Source: Herbaspirillum sp. meg3 (GTDB taxonomy: Bacteria > Pseudomonadota > Gammaproteobacteria > Burkholderiales > Burkholderiaceae_D). Taken from it: 64,000 bases of DNA. The stretch covers positions 5,084,001-5,148,000 of the forward strand of contig NZ_CP022736.1 in assembly GCF_002257565.1 (NCBI RefSeq), in the 5' to 3' direction. How positions within the stretch are numbered: position 1 is the stretch's first letter; each line of letters starts with the position of its first letter. The notes below the pieces were generated by a model that saw only the letters and a program-made list of their open reading frames with translations, ran no database searches and was not told the DNA's origin. Position numbers and translations under genes: made by a program. Below are positions 17,317 through 26,061 of this stretch, in pieces.

Positions 17317-17781
17317 TAAATCTCGTCCATGCATGATCACGCACAACAATAGGGCGCAACAATTTCAATTCAACATTTTCCCAACGGAAATAAAGCGTCT
17401 TTAATGGTGCAAATGAAATCCTTTTGCCAGCTTGCGGCCAAGTTACATCACTGGGTGGAATATGACGTTTCTCCAAGACATTATTTTCCCTGCCGCTGAG
17501 CGCTATTAAATAGGGCAACGAATGTCCGTCGGTAGAACGTTCACGTATAACTTCCCGGTAACTCGGCGGAGATAGAGACTGTTATGTCAGTCTCGTCAAA
17601 ACGTGAGGACGCGCATTTATTTGCAAAATAGCAACTAAGCTACTGAACGTTTTCTATCGCAACAGAACAAAGGAAGAGATGCGCGCCCGGTTTCTTTGCC
17701 GTTCACATTCCTTCGGCATGGCGAAAGCGCTACACTTGCCAGATCGTCATTACCGAAACATCACAGATAAAAAGGACCATC

Positions 17782-18024
17782 ATGGACAAACCACAATTTT
17801 TCGAAGATCTTCAATCCAAAATCAATAAGGCGATCGAAAACTCGCCCGCCAAAGACATCGAAAAGAACGTCAAGGCCATGTTGAGCCAGGGCTTCTCCAA
17901 ACTCGATCTGGTGACGCGTGAAGAATTCGACATCCAGGCACAAGTGCTGGCCAAAACCCGCGCCAAGCTTGAAGAACTGGAAGCACGCGTTGTCGAGCTC
18001 GAAGCACGCCAAAAAACATCCTGA
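17782..18024 (+). CDS. ubiK: Ubiquinone biosynthesis accessory factor UbiK
   Basis: UbiK (formerly YqiC/BMFP) is a small trimeric coiled-coil protein that binds UbiJ and lipids and supports aerobic ubiquinone synthesis. The 80 residues have an amphipathic N-terminal part (MDKPQFFEDLQSKINKAI) and a C-terminal coiled coil (about 50-78, ELEARVVELEARQ). A good AAAAGGA ribosome site precedes the ATG. comM follows after 84 bases on the same strand, a common association. Confidence 0.88.
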   Translation: MDKPQFFEDLQSKINKAIENSPAKDIEKNVKAMLSQGFSKLDLVTREEFDIQAQVLAKTRAKLEELEARVVELEARQKTS

Positions 18025-18108
18025 GACTCGACCAGTCACATTGCGTCTGTCCTGATCTTCAGTCTTCGATTTTCAATTTTTCATAGCCGCACCGCTATCG
18101 CGCCGTAG

Positions 18109-19632
18109 ATGAGTCTTGCTGTATTAAAGAGCCGTGCGCTTGCGGGTATGCATGCACCGCAGGTCACGGTGGAAGTTCACCTTGCCAACGGCTTACCCTC
18201 CTTCACCATCGTTGGCCTCCCTGAAACCGAGGTCAAGGAATCCAAAGATCGCGTCCGCGCGGCCTTGCAGAACGCACGATTCGAATTCCCGGCGAAAAGA
18301 ATCACTGTCAACCTAGCGCCGGCAGATCTGCCGAAAGAATCCGGCCGCTTCGACCTGCCGATTGCACTGGGCATTCTTGCCGCATCAGGCCAGATGCCTG
18401 CCGATGCGCTGGATGGCTATGAATTCGCCGGTGAGCTATCGCTCTCCGGCGACCTGAGACCAATCCGGGGCGCACTGGCAATGACCTACGCCATGCACAA
18501 GTCGAATAACAGCGATGGCTGCGCGCGCACCTTCATCTTGCCGCGCGAGAATGCCGACGAAGCAGCATTGGTCAGCAATGCGACAATCTTTCCCGCCGAC
18601 TCTCTATTGCAAGTGTGCGCGCATTTCGCCGGCTTTGATCCGGATGCGAGATTGAGCCGCCATCACCCTTCTGTGCAGCCTGCGGCACCAGCGTATCTGG
18701 ATTTTTCCGACGTCAAAGGGCAGTTACAGGCCAAGCGCGCATTGGAAGTCGCCGCAGCCGGCGGCCACAGCGTCCTTTTAGTAGGTCCGCCAGGAACAGG
18801 CAAATCCATGCTGGCGGCGCGCTTTCCAGGTATCTTGCCGCCCATGACCGATGACGAAGCGCTGGAATCTGCAGCGGTTCAGTCGGTCACCGGCGGGTTC
18901 TCCACCACGCGATGGAAAATGCGTCCCTACAGATCGCCTCACCATACTGCGTCCGGCGTAGCGCTGGTCGGCGGCGGTGGGACACCACGCCCGGGGGAAA
19001 TCTCTCTGGCGCATCGCGGGGTTTTATTTCTGGATGAATTGCCTGAATTTGATCGCAAAGTCCTGGAAGTATTGCGCGAGCCGATGGAGTCCGGCCGGAT
19101 TACCATCTCGCGTGCGGCACGACAGGCTGACTTTCCTGCGAGATTTCAGCTGATTGCCGCCATGAACCCGTGTCCATGCGGTTTCTTTGGCCATCGGGAG
19201 AAGCAATGCCGCTGTACGCCCGATCAAATCGGCCGGTATCAGGGAAAAATCTCCGGCCCTTTGCTGGATCGCATCGACATGCAAATTCAGGTCGGCGCAC
19301 TCGCGCATGACGAACTACTGCAGCAAGCCAACGGCGAAACATCCGCAAGCATCGCAGGACGCGTAGCGCGCAGCTTCGATTTGCAGCAACAGCGTCAGCA
19401 AAAGAGCAACCACCTTTTGTCGACGCGTGAAATCGACATGCACTGCAAACCCGACGACGCCGGTGAGGATTTGCTGAAGGCCGCCATGACACGGCTGAAC
19501 TGGTCGGCACGCGCCTATCATCGCGTGCTCAAAGTAGCGCGTACCATTGCCGATCTCGGGCAAGCTCCCGTCATCGGCAAGGCCCACATCGCCGAAGCAA
19601 TCCAATACCGCCGCGCCTTGCGCGAACAATAG
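18109..19632 (+). CDS. comM: YifB/ComM-family magnesium chelatase-like AAA+ ATPase
   Basis: ComM is a hexameric AAA+ helicase that promotes branch migration during natural transformation; most proteobacteria keep it whether or not they are known to be competent. The 507 residues show the N-terminal Lon-like domain (SFTIVGLPETEVKESKDRVR, about 31-50), Walker A GPPGTGKS near 225, the Mg-chelatase core with LFLDELPEF and a Cys cluster (NPCPCGFFG, QCRC), and the C-terminal domain. Full length with no frameshift. Confidence 0.93.
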   Translation: MSLAVLKSRALAGMHAPQVTVEVHLANGLPSFTIVGLPETEVKESKDRVRAALQNARFEFPAKRITVNLAPADLPKESGRFDLPIALGILAASGQMPADALDGYEFAGELSLSGDLRPIRGALAMTYAMHKSNNSDGCARTFILPRENADEAALVSNATIFPADSLLQVCAHFAGFDPDARLSRHHPSVQPAAPAYLDFSDVKGQLQAKRALEVAAAGGHSVLLVGPPGTGKSMLAARFPGILPPMTDDEALESAAVQSVTGGFSTTRWKMRPYRSPHHTASGVALVGGGGTPRPGEISLAHRGVLFLDELPEFDRKVLEVLREPMESGRITISRAARQADFPARFQLIAAMNPCPCGFFGHREKQCRCTPDQIGRYQGKISGPLLDRIDMQIQVGALAHDELLQQANGETSASIAGRVARSFDLQQQRQQKSNHLLSTREIDMHCKPDDAGEDLLKAAMTRLNWSARAYHRVLKVARTIADLGQAPVIGKAHIAEAIQYRRALREQ

Positions 19633-19674
19633 TCAATCCCGAATAAGCAATCACCGGCCGCCCGCAAACATGCA

Positions 19675-19702
19675 GGCGGCTCACTGGTTTAAGCCGCCTT
19701 TT
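19675..19702 (+). terminator. Terminator after comM
   Basis: GGCGGC (19675-19680) pairs with GCCGCC (19693-19698), followed by TTTT. An alternative upstream GCCGCC (19657-19662) could compete. It overlaps the stop codon of the convergent OPT gene, so it may serve both directions. Confidence 0.5.
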
Positions 19703-21725
19703 GCAATAGCCTGCGCACGAACCAGATAATCACCGCAGCAAATACGAACAACGCCAGCCATTGCGCAGACGGAGCAAAACCGGCACCGACCAATGCCAAC
19801 GGCTCATCGCGCCCGCTGGCACCGATGACCGCCGCCAGCACTACGCCCATGATGCTTTCCCCGACAATGAGCCCTGATGTCACCAGCACACCACGACGTT
19901 CGATACGCTCAACGCGGTCAAGCCCGGTCTTGTCGCCGGAAGCCTTGCGCTTCGCCAGATGCAACTGCAGTCCCCATGCGACCAGCGCCCCTGCCACCAG
20001 TGCCATGCCAACTGTCGGCGGCAGGTAAATGCCGAGGCCGACCGCCAGCGCAGGCAAGCGTGCGCGACTCCCGCGACGTTCCAGCATGAAGTCGATGGCA
20101 ATCAGGACAATGCCGATCGCCACGCCGATCAGGATCATGGTCCAGTTCAACTCATGGGTAAAGATGCCGGTGGAGATCGCGGTCATCAGGGTCGCCTGCG
20201 GTGCGGCCAGCGCGTGCGAAGCGTCCATGTCCGGGCGCGGCAGCGCACCGACGAAGCCGTAGGCGTTGTAAAGCAGTTCGAGGATCGGCGAAATCACCGC
20301 GGCGCCCACCACGCAACCAATTAATAAGGCAATCTGCTGACGATAGGGCGTTGCACCGACCAGCCAGCCGGTTTTCAGATCTTGCAGATTGTCGTTGGCA
20401 ATAGCAGCAATTGCGATGATGGCCGAGGTCACGAAAATGGCCAGAGCGATCGGCAGCTTGCTCGAGCCGGGTGCTGCCAGCAAGTGATCAATGCTTCCGG
20501 ATGCCAGCAACAGCAGTGATACAAGAATCATCGCGATGATGCCGACGCCGGAGATCGGACTGCTGGACGAGCCAACCAGACCGGCCATATAACCGCAAGC
20601 AGCAGCCACCAGAAAACCGAATACGCAAGAAAACAGCAGGCTCATTGCCACCAGTCCGCACAGCAAAGGCAAAGACAATTGAGCGTCCAACAGAAACAAC
20701 GCGAAGATCAGCGTCAACACCGCCATCACGCCAACACCGATCAGCACGATGGCGCGTGCCGGCAAGTCGCGATCAGTCATTGCGCGCGTACCGCCCGCTG
20801 CTGCATGCTTGCGGTCGGCCAGTGACTCGCGCACACCCGCCAGCATCGGCTTGAACAAGGTAATGAGCGTCCAGATGGACGCGATGCCGATGGTACCGGC
20901 GCCCATGAAGCGCACCTGCTTGCTCCATATGCCGGTGGCGTACGTTGCGATGGCGGTGCCCTCGGGTGTCGGTGTCAATAGGGTGAGGATAGGCACCGCG
21001 AATACCCAACTGATAATGACGCCGATCAGCACCGCAACACCGGCGACGATGCCGATCAGATAACCGGCGCCCAGCAAGGCCAGTGAAAAACCAAGCGGCA
21101 AGCGGAACACCGCAGTGCCTGCGCTAACCCAAACGTTGAATCCCTCCGACAACACGCGAAAGCCACTGGTCAGCAGCGCCACTGCTGCCGATATGACACT
21201 CCCGGCCCAGATATCGTTGAGACCTTTACGCACGTCATCGCTGTTGCTGTCATTGCCTGCAGCATCCTTGGTGTTGCCCACGCGCAGAATTTCTGCCGCA
21301 GCCAGTCCTTCCGGATAGGGCAAGTCGCTGTTGACCACCATGACGCGCCGCAACGGAATGGTGAATAGCACGCCCAGCATGCCGCCGGCGGCGCAGATGC
21401 CGAACGTCTGCCAATAGGGAAATCCTTGCCAGTGCCCGACCATCACCAGTCCCGGCAGGATAAAGATGACGGCGGACAAGGTGCCTGCCGCAGAAGCCTG
21501 CGTCTGCACCATATTGTTTTCAAGGATGCTGGAGGAGCCGAACAGACGCAGCACCGCCATCGATATCACGGCAGCCGGGATCGCGGACGAAAAGGTCAGT
21601 CCGACCTTCAGGCCCAGATAGACGTTGGAAGCGGTGAAGAGCACCGTGATGAGCGCGCCGAGGATGACGCCGCGTACCGTCAGCTCGGTCAGCTCGGTCA
21701 GATTGTGTTGCGGGGAATGGGGCAT
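19689..21725 (-). CDS. OPT-family oligopeptide transporter
   Basis: The 678-residue integral membrane protein shows about fifteen hydrophobic segments and the OPT-family opening LTVRGVILGALITVLFTASN, with SNVYLGLKVGLTFSSAIPAAV near residue 40. OPT proteins are secondary transporters of oligopeptides or metal chelates; the bacterial branch is largely uncharacterised, so the substrate is unknown. It is a single gene, convergent with comM. The predicted ATG at 21725 is followed by a short cytoplasmic leader MPHSPQHNLTEL. Confidence 0.9.
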   Translation of the reverse strand: MPHSPQHNLTELTELTVRGVILGALITVLFTASNVYLGLKVGLTFSSAIPAAVISMAVLRLFGSSSILENNMVQTQASAAGTLSAVIFILPGLVMVGHWQGFPYWQTFGICAAGGMLGVLFTIPLRRVMVVNSDLPYPEGLAAAEILRVGNTKDAAGNDSNSDDVRKGLNDIWAGSVISAAVALLTSGFRVLSEGFNVWVSAGTAVFRLPLGFSLALLGAGYLIGIVAGVAVLIGVIISWVFAVPILTLLTPTPEGTAIATYATGIWSKQVRFMGAGTIGIASIWTLITLFKPMLAGVRESLADRKHAAAGGTRAMTDRDLPARAIVLIGVGVMAVLTLIFALFLLDAQLSLPLLCGLVAMSLLFSCVFGFLVAAACGYMAGLVGSSSSPISGVGIIAMILVSLLLLASGSIDHLLAAPGSSKLPIALAIFVTSAIIAIAAIANDNLQDLKTGWLVGATPYRQQIALLIGCVVGAAVISPILELLYNAYGFVGALPRPDMDASHALAAPQATLMTAISTGIFTHELNWTMILIGVAIGIVLIAIDFMLERRGSRARLPALAVGLGIYLPPTVGMALVAGALVAWGLQLHLAKRKASGDKTGLDRVERIERRGVLVTSGLIVGESIMGVVLAAVIGASGRDEPLALVGAGFAPSAQWLALFVFAAVIIWFVRRLLQKAA

Positions 21726-21881
21726 GGGAATGTCTCCTTCTTTGATTGCCGCCTGCCGGTAAGCAATTACCGTTTGCTGGTGGTTTGCATCTGTTTGGTC
21801 GGATTATTTGTCTGTTTTATGCCCTCTTTCGAACCAGCCCCGTTTGCTATCATGAGAGCCTTCCATCTCAATTTTGCCCCC

Positions 21882-22307
21882 ATGAACAAGCACGTCCGCA
21901 TCGCCGCCGCTTCCCTGTTGCTGGCTTTGACAAGCGCACTCGCTTTCGGTGCCGAAAATATTGCCAGCGATCGCGACATCGGCAAAGCCATGAATCTTTT
22001 GCCACCCGATGTGCAAAAAAACCTCGATGAAAATGCGGCCAGAGACGCCAAAGCTTCGACCGCCAAAGAGCCGGAACTGAGTCCGCGCTGCCGCCAGTTG
22101 CGCGCCGATATCGACCGTGCACAACACGGTGAACCGGAACCTCATCACGATACGTACCCGCAGGAGCGACGGCGCGATGGGGGTTTTGTGCCTCCGCCCT
22201 CGTCCATCCCCGGCGTACAGGTCAATTCGTCCAACAGCACACTGGGCCAGATTCGCTATAGCCGGCGCGCACGACTCGAAGATCAATTCCAGCGCGAATG
22301 CCGTTAA
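21882..22307 (+). CDS. Secreted protein of unknown function
   Basis: I do not recognise a domain. The 141-residue product has a clear signal peptide (about 1-25, LLLALTSALAFGAEN), so it is likely periplasmic. The mature part is hydrophilic and charged, contains two Cys (SPRCRQLR and the penultimate Cys), a His/Pro/Glu-rich stretch around residues 82-100 and a Pro-rich PPPSSIPG. The start at 21882 is chosen because it places the signal peptide at the N-terminus; longer frames extend antisense to the OPT gene. It stands alone between the OPT gene and a DMT exporter. Confidence 0.65.
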   Translation: MNKHVRIAAASLLLALTSALAFGAENIASDRDIGKAMNLLPPDVQKNLDENAARDAKASTAKEPELSPRCRQLRADIDRAQHGEPEPHHDTYPQERRRDGGFVPPPSSIPGVQVNSSNSTLGQIRYSRRARLEDQFQRECR

Positions 22308-22414
22308 GCAGCGATACTGACGCTCCAGATTTCATGCTTTGTGTGTGATGAATTGCTGCCTAGTCTTTGTGGGTGATGTCGAGGCCGGCGCTTTTTTAAA
22401 TCCGATTGTTTTCT

Positions 22415-23386
22415 ATGTTCATTGGTATTCTTTGCGCCCTGTGCGCGGGCCTGATGTGGGGCCTGGTGTTTGTCACTCCGCTGCTGCTGGCGGATTATCC
22501 CGGCGTGGTGTTGTCGCTGGGACGCTATGTCGCTTTCGGCCTCATCGCGCTGGTGCCCGCCTTCTTCGACCGCAAGCGGATTGCTTCGCTGAGCCGCGAA
22601 GACTGGAAAGTCGCCTTCAAGCTGTCGCTGGTCGGTAATCTGCTGTACTACGCCATGCTCGCCACCGCGATTCAATTGGCCGATGCGCCGTTGCCTACGA
22701 TGCTGATCGGCACCTTGCCCATCGTGATTTCCGTCTGCGCCAACTGGCGTCCCGGACATGCCTCGGAATCGGTCGCCTGGAGCCGTCTTGCGCCGTCGCT
22801 GGTGATCTTGTGCATGGGTCTGATGCTGGTCAACAGCAGCGAGCTTGAGCATCTCCGGAGCAGTGTGGACAACACGCGCTCCACCACGGACTACATGCTG
22901 GGATGTCTCGTCGCCCTCTGCGCGGTGGCCGCCTGGACCTGGTATCCGATCGTCAATTCACGCTATCTGCGTGCTCATCCGCGCATCAATTCGATGACCT
23001 GGGCCACGGCGCAAGGTCTCGCTACCCTGCCGATGGCGCTGGTGGGTTTCGTCCTTTATGGGATCTACAACCATGTCGCCGGCAACAGCTATGACTTCCC
23101 GCTGGGGCCGCGTCCGGAGTTCTATATTCTGATGATGCTGCTGATCGGCTTGTCCGCCTCGTGGATCGGGACGCTGCTGTGGAACAAGGCCAGCCAGTTG
23201 CTGCCGACCGCATTGGTGGCCCAGTTGATCGTGTTCGAAACCCTGGCCGCGCTGCTATACGCCTTTTTGTTGCGCGGCATGGCCCCGGACATGAAGATAT
23301 TGGCCGGCGTGGTCTTCCTGTGCGTGGGCGTGGTCTTCGGCGTACGCACCTTTTCCCGGCAAGCGCCGGTGTCACCCCCACTGTGA
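22415..23386 (+). CDS. EamA/DMT-family transporter
   Basis: The 323-residue membrane protein shows ten hydrophobic segments in two EamA repeats, beginning MFIGILCALCAGLMWGLVFV and ending VFLCVGVVFGVRTFS. Drug/metabolite transporters of this type usually export amino acids or small metabolites; no substrate can be assigned. I start at the ATG at 22415 rather than a TTG nine bases upstream. The next gene begins nine bases after the stop, so the two are probably co-transcribed. Confidence 0.85.
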   Translation: MFIGILCALCAGLMWGLVFVTPLLLADYPGVVLSLGRYVAFGLIALVPAFFDRKRIASLSREDWKVAFKLSLVGNLLYYAMLATAIQLADAPLPTMLIGTLPIVISVCANWRPGHASESVAWSRLAPSLVILCMGLMLVNSSELEHLRSSVDNTRSTTDYMLGCLVALCAVAAWTWYPIVNSRYLRAHPRINSMTWATAQGLATLPMALVGFVLYGIYNHVAGNSYDFPLGPRPEFYILMMLLIGLSASWIGTLLWNKASQLLPTALVAQLIVFETLAALLYAFLLRGMAPDMKILAGVVFLCVGVVFGVRTFSRQAPVSPPL

Positions 23387-23394
23387 GCTCGCCC

Positions 23395-23910
23395 ATGCGT
23401 TCATTCCGTCTTATCGTCCTGATCTGCGCTCTTGCCTTGCTGGCCGCCTGCTCTCCCAAATACAACTGGCGTGAAGCGCATGGCGACAAGGTTCAGTTCA
23501 CCGTGTTGCTGCCTGCCAAACCAGCATCGTTCTCGCGTCAGATCGACCTGAATGGCATAGCGGTGGCCATGACCATGACCGCTGCCGAGATCGATGACGT
23601 CACCTTCGCCGTCGGCGCGGCGGAGCTGGCCGACGCGGCGCAAGCGCCCCAGGCGCTGGCGTCGATGCGCACTGCCCTGATCAATAATATTGGCGGCACC
23701 GCGCGCGCCACGCCCATTCCCGGTAAAACTGAAGGCGCACAGGCGCTGGATGTCGTCGCGACCGGTGTCGCACGCGGCCGTCCCATGGTGCTGATGGCGC
23801 GGCTGATCGCGAAAGACAAGCGGATCTACCAGGTACTGATCGTGGGCGAGGAAAAAGCAGTGACGCCAGAAAACATCGAAACCTTTTTCACCTCCTTCAA
23901 GCCAGCCTGA
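23395..23910 (+). CDS. Putative lipoprotein
   Basis: The 171-residue product starts with a lipoprotein signal, MRSFRLIVLICALALLAACS, with the lipobox LAAC placing the lipidated Cys at residue 19. The mature part (KYNWREAHGDKVQFTVLLPAKP...) has repeated beta-rich stretches and ends FFTSFKPA; similar small lipoproteins are common in Burkholderiales without a known role. The residue after the Cys is Ser, which favours outer-membrane sorting. It closely follows the DMT transporter gene. Confidence 0.75.
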   Translation: MRSFRLIVLICALALLAACSPKYNWREAHGDKVQFTVLLPAKPASFSRQIDLNGIAVAMTMTAAEIDDVTFAVGAAELADAAQAPQALASMRTALINNIGGTARATPIPGKTEGAQALDVVATGVARGRPMVLMARLIAKDKRIYQVLIVGEEKAVTPENIETFFTSFKPA

Positions 23911-24052
23911 GGCGAAGATGGGACAGAGATGAAGCGGAGATGACAAGCGCAGCGATGCCGAGGTATGCTATCGGACTGCTGTACGCCGAATAGTTGCATT
24001 TAGCGTTGTCCGAATGGAAACGCTCTGATTAACATCAATACCCTGAGGAAAT

Positions 24053-24397
24053 ATGCTGGTTACGTTCAAATCAAAAGCTGCTGCCGATGTTGTCATGTAT
24101 GAATCGCATGCCAAGCCCATCCTCGACCTGCTGCACAAAGATGTCTCCCGTGGTGTGATCACCGCTGCCGAGAGCGCCGATGCGATCGCCCTGCTGGAAA
24201 AGCAAATCGACTCCAGCAAATCGCATGAAGCCGCCGAAGCGCTGGAACGCGATGTACACGCGCATCACAATGCCAACGGCGACGACCATGGTCACGAAAA
24301 GATCGAGCCGGTCACATTTTCGGCACGTGCTTATCCGCTGCTGGACATGCTGCGTGAAGCAAAGAAGGGAAATTACGACATCCTCTGGGGCGTTTGA
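24053..24397 (+). CDS. DUF1840 family protein
   Basis: A 114-residue cytoplasmic protein starting MLVTFKSKAAADVVMYESHA, which matches the DUF1840 family, conserved in betaproteobacteria and of unknown function. The middle is Glu/His rich (HAHHNANGDDHGHEKIEP, about 79-96) and could bind a metal, though that is inference. The C-terminal part contains FSARAYPLLDML. It appears to be monocistronic. Confidence 0.8.
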   Translation: MLVTFKSKAAADVVMYESHAKPILDLLHKDVSRGVITAAESADAIALLEKQIDSSKSHEAAEALERDVHAHHNANGDDHGHEKIEPVTFSARAYPLLDMLREAKKGNYDILWGV

Positions 24398-24468
24398 AGT
24401 TTAAAACCCAAGGATTTAGACACAACACAGGAGCTGCGGCTCCTGTGTTGCTTTGTGACATACAAAAC

Positions 24469-25686
24469 TTATTGGACAGCTTTGGCTGCCAAGCGAAACT
24501 CAGTGAAGTAATACAACAAGGCCAACGCAGGGAACGCAAAACCCAGCAAGGACGTGGCGCCCCACCCGCCTTCGGCATAAATCCACGCTCCCAATGCGGA
24601 GCCAAGTGCGCCACCGCCAAAGAAGGTCGCCATGAACAGCCCGTTAAGACGGCTGCGGATCTCGCCGCCGAGCGCATAAATGGCGCGCTGGCTCAGGACC
24701 AGATTGGCTGACACGCCAAAATCGAGCAAAATCGCCGCCGCCAGCAAGATCGCCAGCGACGACTCGCGGCCACCCGACCAAAAATGCGTCAGCAAAAACG
24801 CTGCGGCCCCCGCGAACATCGCAATGCCGGTGGCCGGACGGCTCCAGCCACGGTCCGCGACGCGGCCGGCAATCGGCGCCGCGATCACGCCGATCACGCC
24901 GGCAAAGGCGAACAGCGCGATTCCCTTTTGCGACATATTGAACGCCGGGCTTGCCAACCAGAGCGGCGAGGTCGTCCAGAACAGACTGAAGGCGGCAAAC
25001 ATCAGCGCGTGATACATCGAACGCCGACGCAGAATCGGCGTCGTTTTGACGAGATGCCACATCGACGCCAGCAAAGCGAAGTAGTGCATGCCGGCCGGCG
25101 GGCGGCGTTGCGGCAGATAGCGCAATAGCACCAGCGCCAACAAAGCCGTAGCGACTGCCGACAGGCCGAAAATCGCATGCCAGCCCAGCAAATCCGCCAC
25201 CAGACTCGATACCGGGCGCGCCAGCAAGATCCCCATCAGCAAACCGCTCATGACATTGCCGACAGCGCGTCCACGCGTTTCCGGCAAGGACATATGTGCC
25301 GCGTACGGCACCAGCACTTGCGCGCCGACCGAACTGACGCCGATGATGAACGCCGCAAGAAAGAACTGCGTGGCGTTGCTCGCATACGCAGCGCCGACCA
25401 GAGAAATACACGTGATGACCATCAGGCATACCACCAGTTTGCGGTTTTCCAGCAGATCACCGGCCGGGACAATAAATAGCAAACCCAGTCCGTAACCAAC
25501 CTGGGCCAGCGTGACGATCAATCCGGCAGCGGCCGGAGAAATGCCGGTGGCGACGGCGATCGGACCGATCAGCGGCTGCGCGTAATAAAGATTGGCGACG
25601 ATGATGCCGCAGGCGGCAGCCAGCAACATGATCATCCAGCCGGCGATATCCTGTTGCTTGCCCTGTACTGCTGTTACGGTTTCCAT
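24469..25686 (-). CDS. MFS transporter
   Basis: A 405-residue major facilitator protein with twelve hydrophobic segments, including AACGIIVANLYYAQPLIGPIA in segment 1 and GDLLENRKLVV after segment 2, the position of the MFS A-motif. It resembles the YnfM/DHA-type exporters annotated as putative drug or sugar efflux pumps. I use the ATG at 25686 (METVTAVQGK); the longer frame upstream lacks membrane character. It converges with the DUF1840 gene. Confidence 0.85.
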   Translation of the reverse strand: METVTAVQGKQQDIAGWMIMLLAAACGIIVANLYYAQPLIGPIAVATGISPAAAGLIVTLAQVGYGLGLLFIVPAGDLLENRKLVVCLMVITCISLVGAAYASNATQFFLAAFIIGVSSVGAQVLVPYAAHMSLPETRGRAVGNVMSGLLMGILLARPVSSLVADLLGWHAIFGLSAVATALLALVLLRYLPQRRPPAGMHYFALLASMWHLVKTTPILRRRSMYHALMFAAFSLFWTTSPLWLASPAFNMSQKGIALFAFAGVIGVIAAPIAGRVADRGWSRPATGIAMFAGAAAFLLTHFWSGGRESSLAILLAAAILLDFGVSANLVLSQRAIYALGGEIRSRLNGLFMATFFGGGALGSALGAWIYAEGGWGATSLLGFAFPALALLYYFTEFRLAAKAVQ

Positions 25687-26061
25687 GAGACGGGTCTTCC
25701 GGTCGAAAAAGAGGGAAACACTGTAGCCGAATTGGCGAAATCCTGCCGGTGAGGCCCATCCGCATGATGTAAACCGGGAAAGAGATTTGGCGGTCATCGC
25801 ATCGCTGCGATTCACGCTGTCCGAGAAGTCGCTCTCCCATCGGAATCCCGCTCGTTGGCCGGTGCGCCCGCTTTTTTTGTATTTTGTTACGGCGGCGGTC
25901 ATCCGTAATAGCAGCGGAGCCATGGTCGCTGGTACACTGACGCTCCGCGCGGACGTACGGATTCATCGGCGATCGCCCGATGAAAATGACCAACCGCGCC
26001 CTCGGCGGCGTTGTGACGGACGTCGGCTTCGACGTCGAACCAGCCTTTAAATAGCATTAAT
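25687..26061. other. Intergenic region MFS/rsmB with a short ORF
   Basis: This divergent 375-base gap contains no recognisable gene. On the plus strand a 24-codon frame at 25980-26054 (MKMTNRALGGVV...) stops 7 bases before the GTG of rsmB, which has no obvious ribosome site of its own, so coupling by reinitiation is possible. A T-rich tract (around 25870) precedes it. Confidence 0.35.

Larger units (their letters stand above)
17156..17781. other. Divergent intergenic region, porin/ubiK
   Basis: There are 626 bases without a credible gene; it holds the sigma-54 promoter and NtrC-like site for the minus-strand unit and the upstream region of ubiK. A 108-residue frame at 17192-17518 overlaps the promoter and has no recognisable domain, so it is not called. 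The region is more A/T-rich than its neighbours. Confidence 0.6.

Noticed and set aside
17192..17518. 108-residue minus-strand ORF upstream of the porin
   Set aside because: It overlaps the sigma-54 promoter and NtrC-like site and has no signal, domain or ribosome site.
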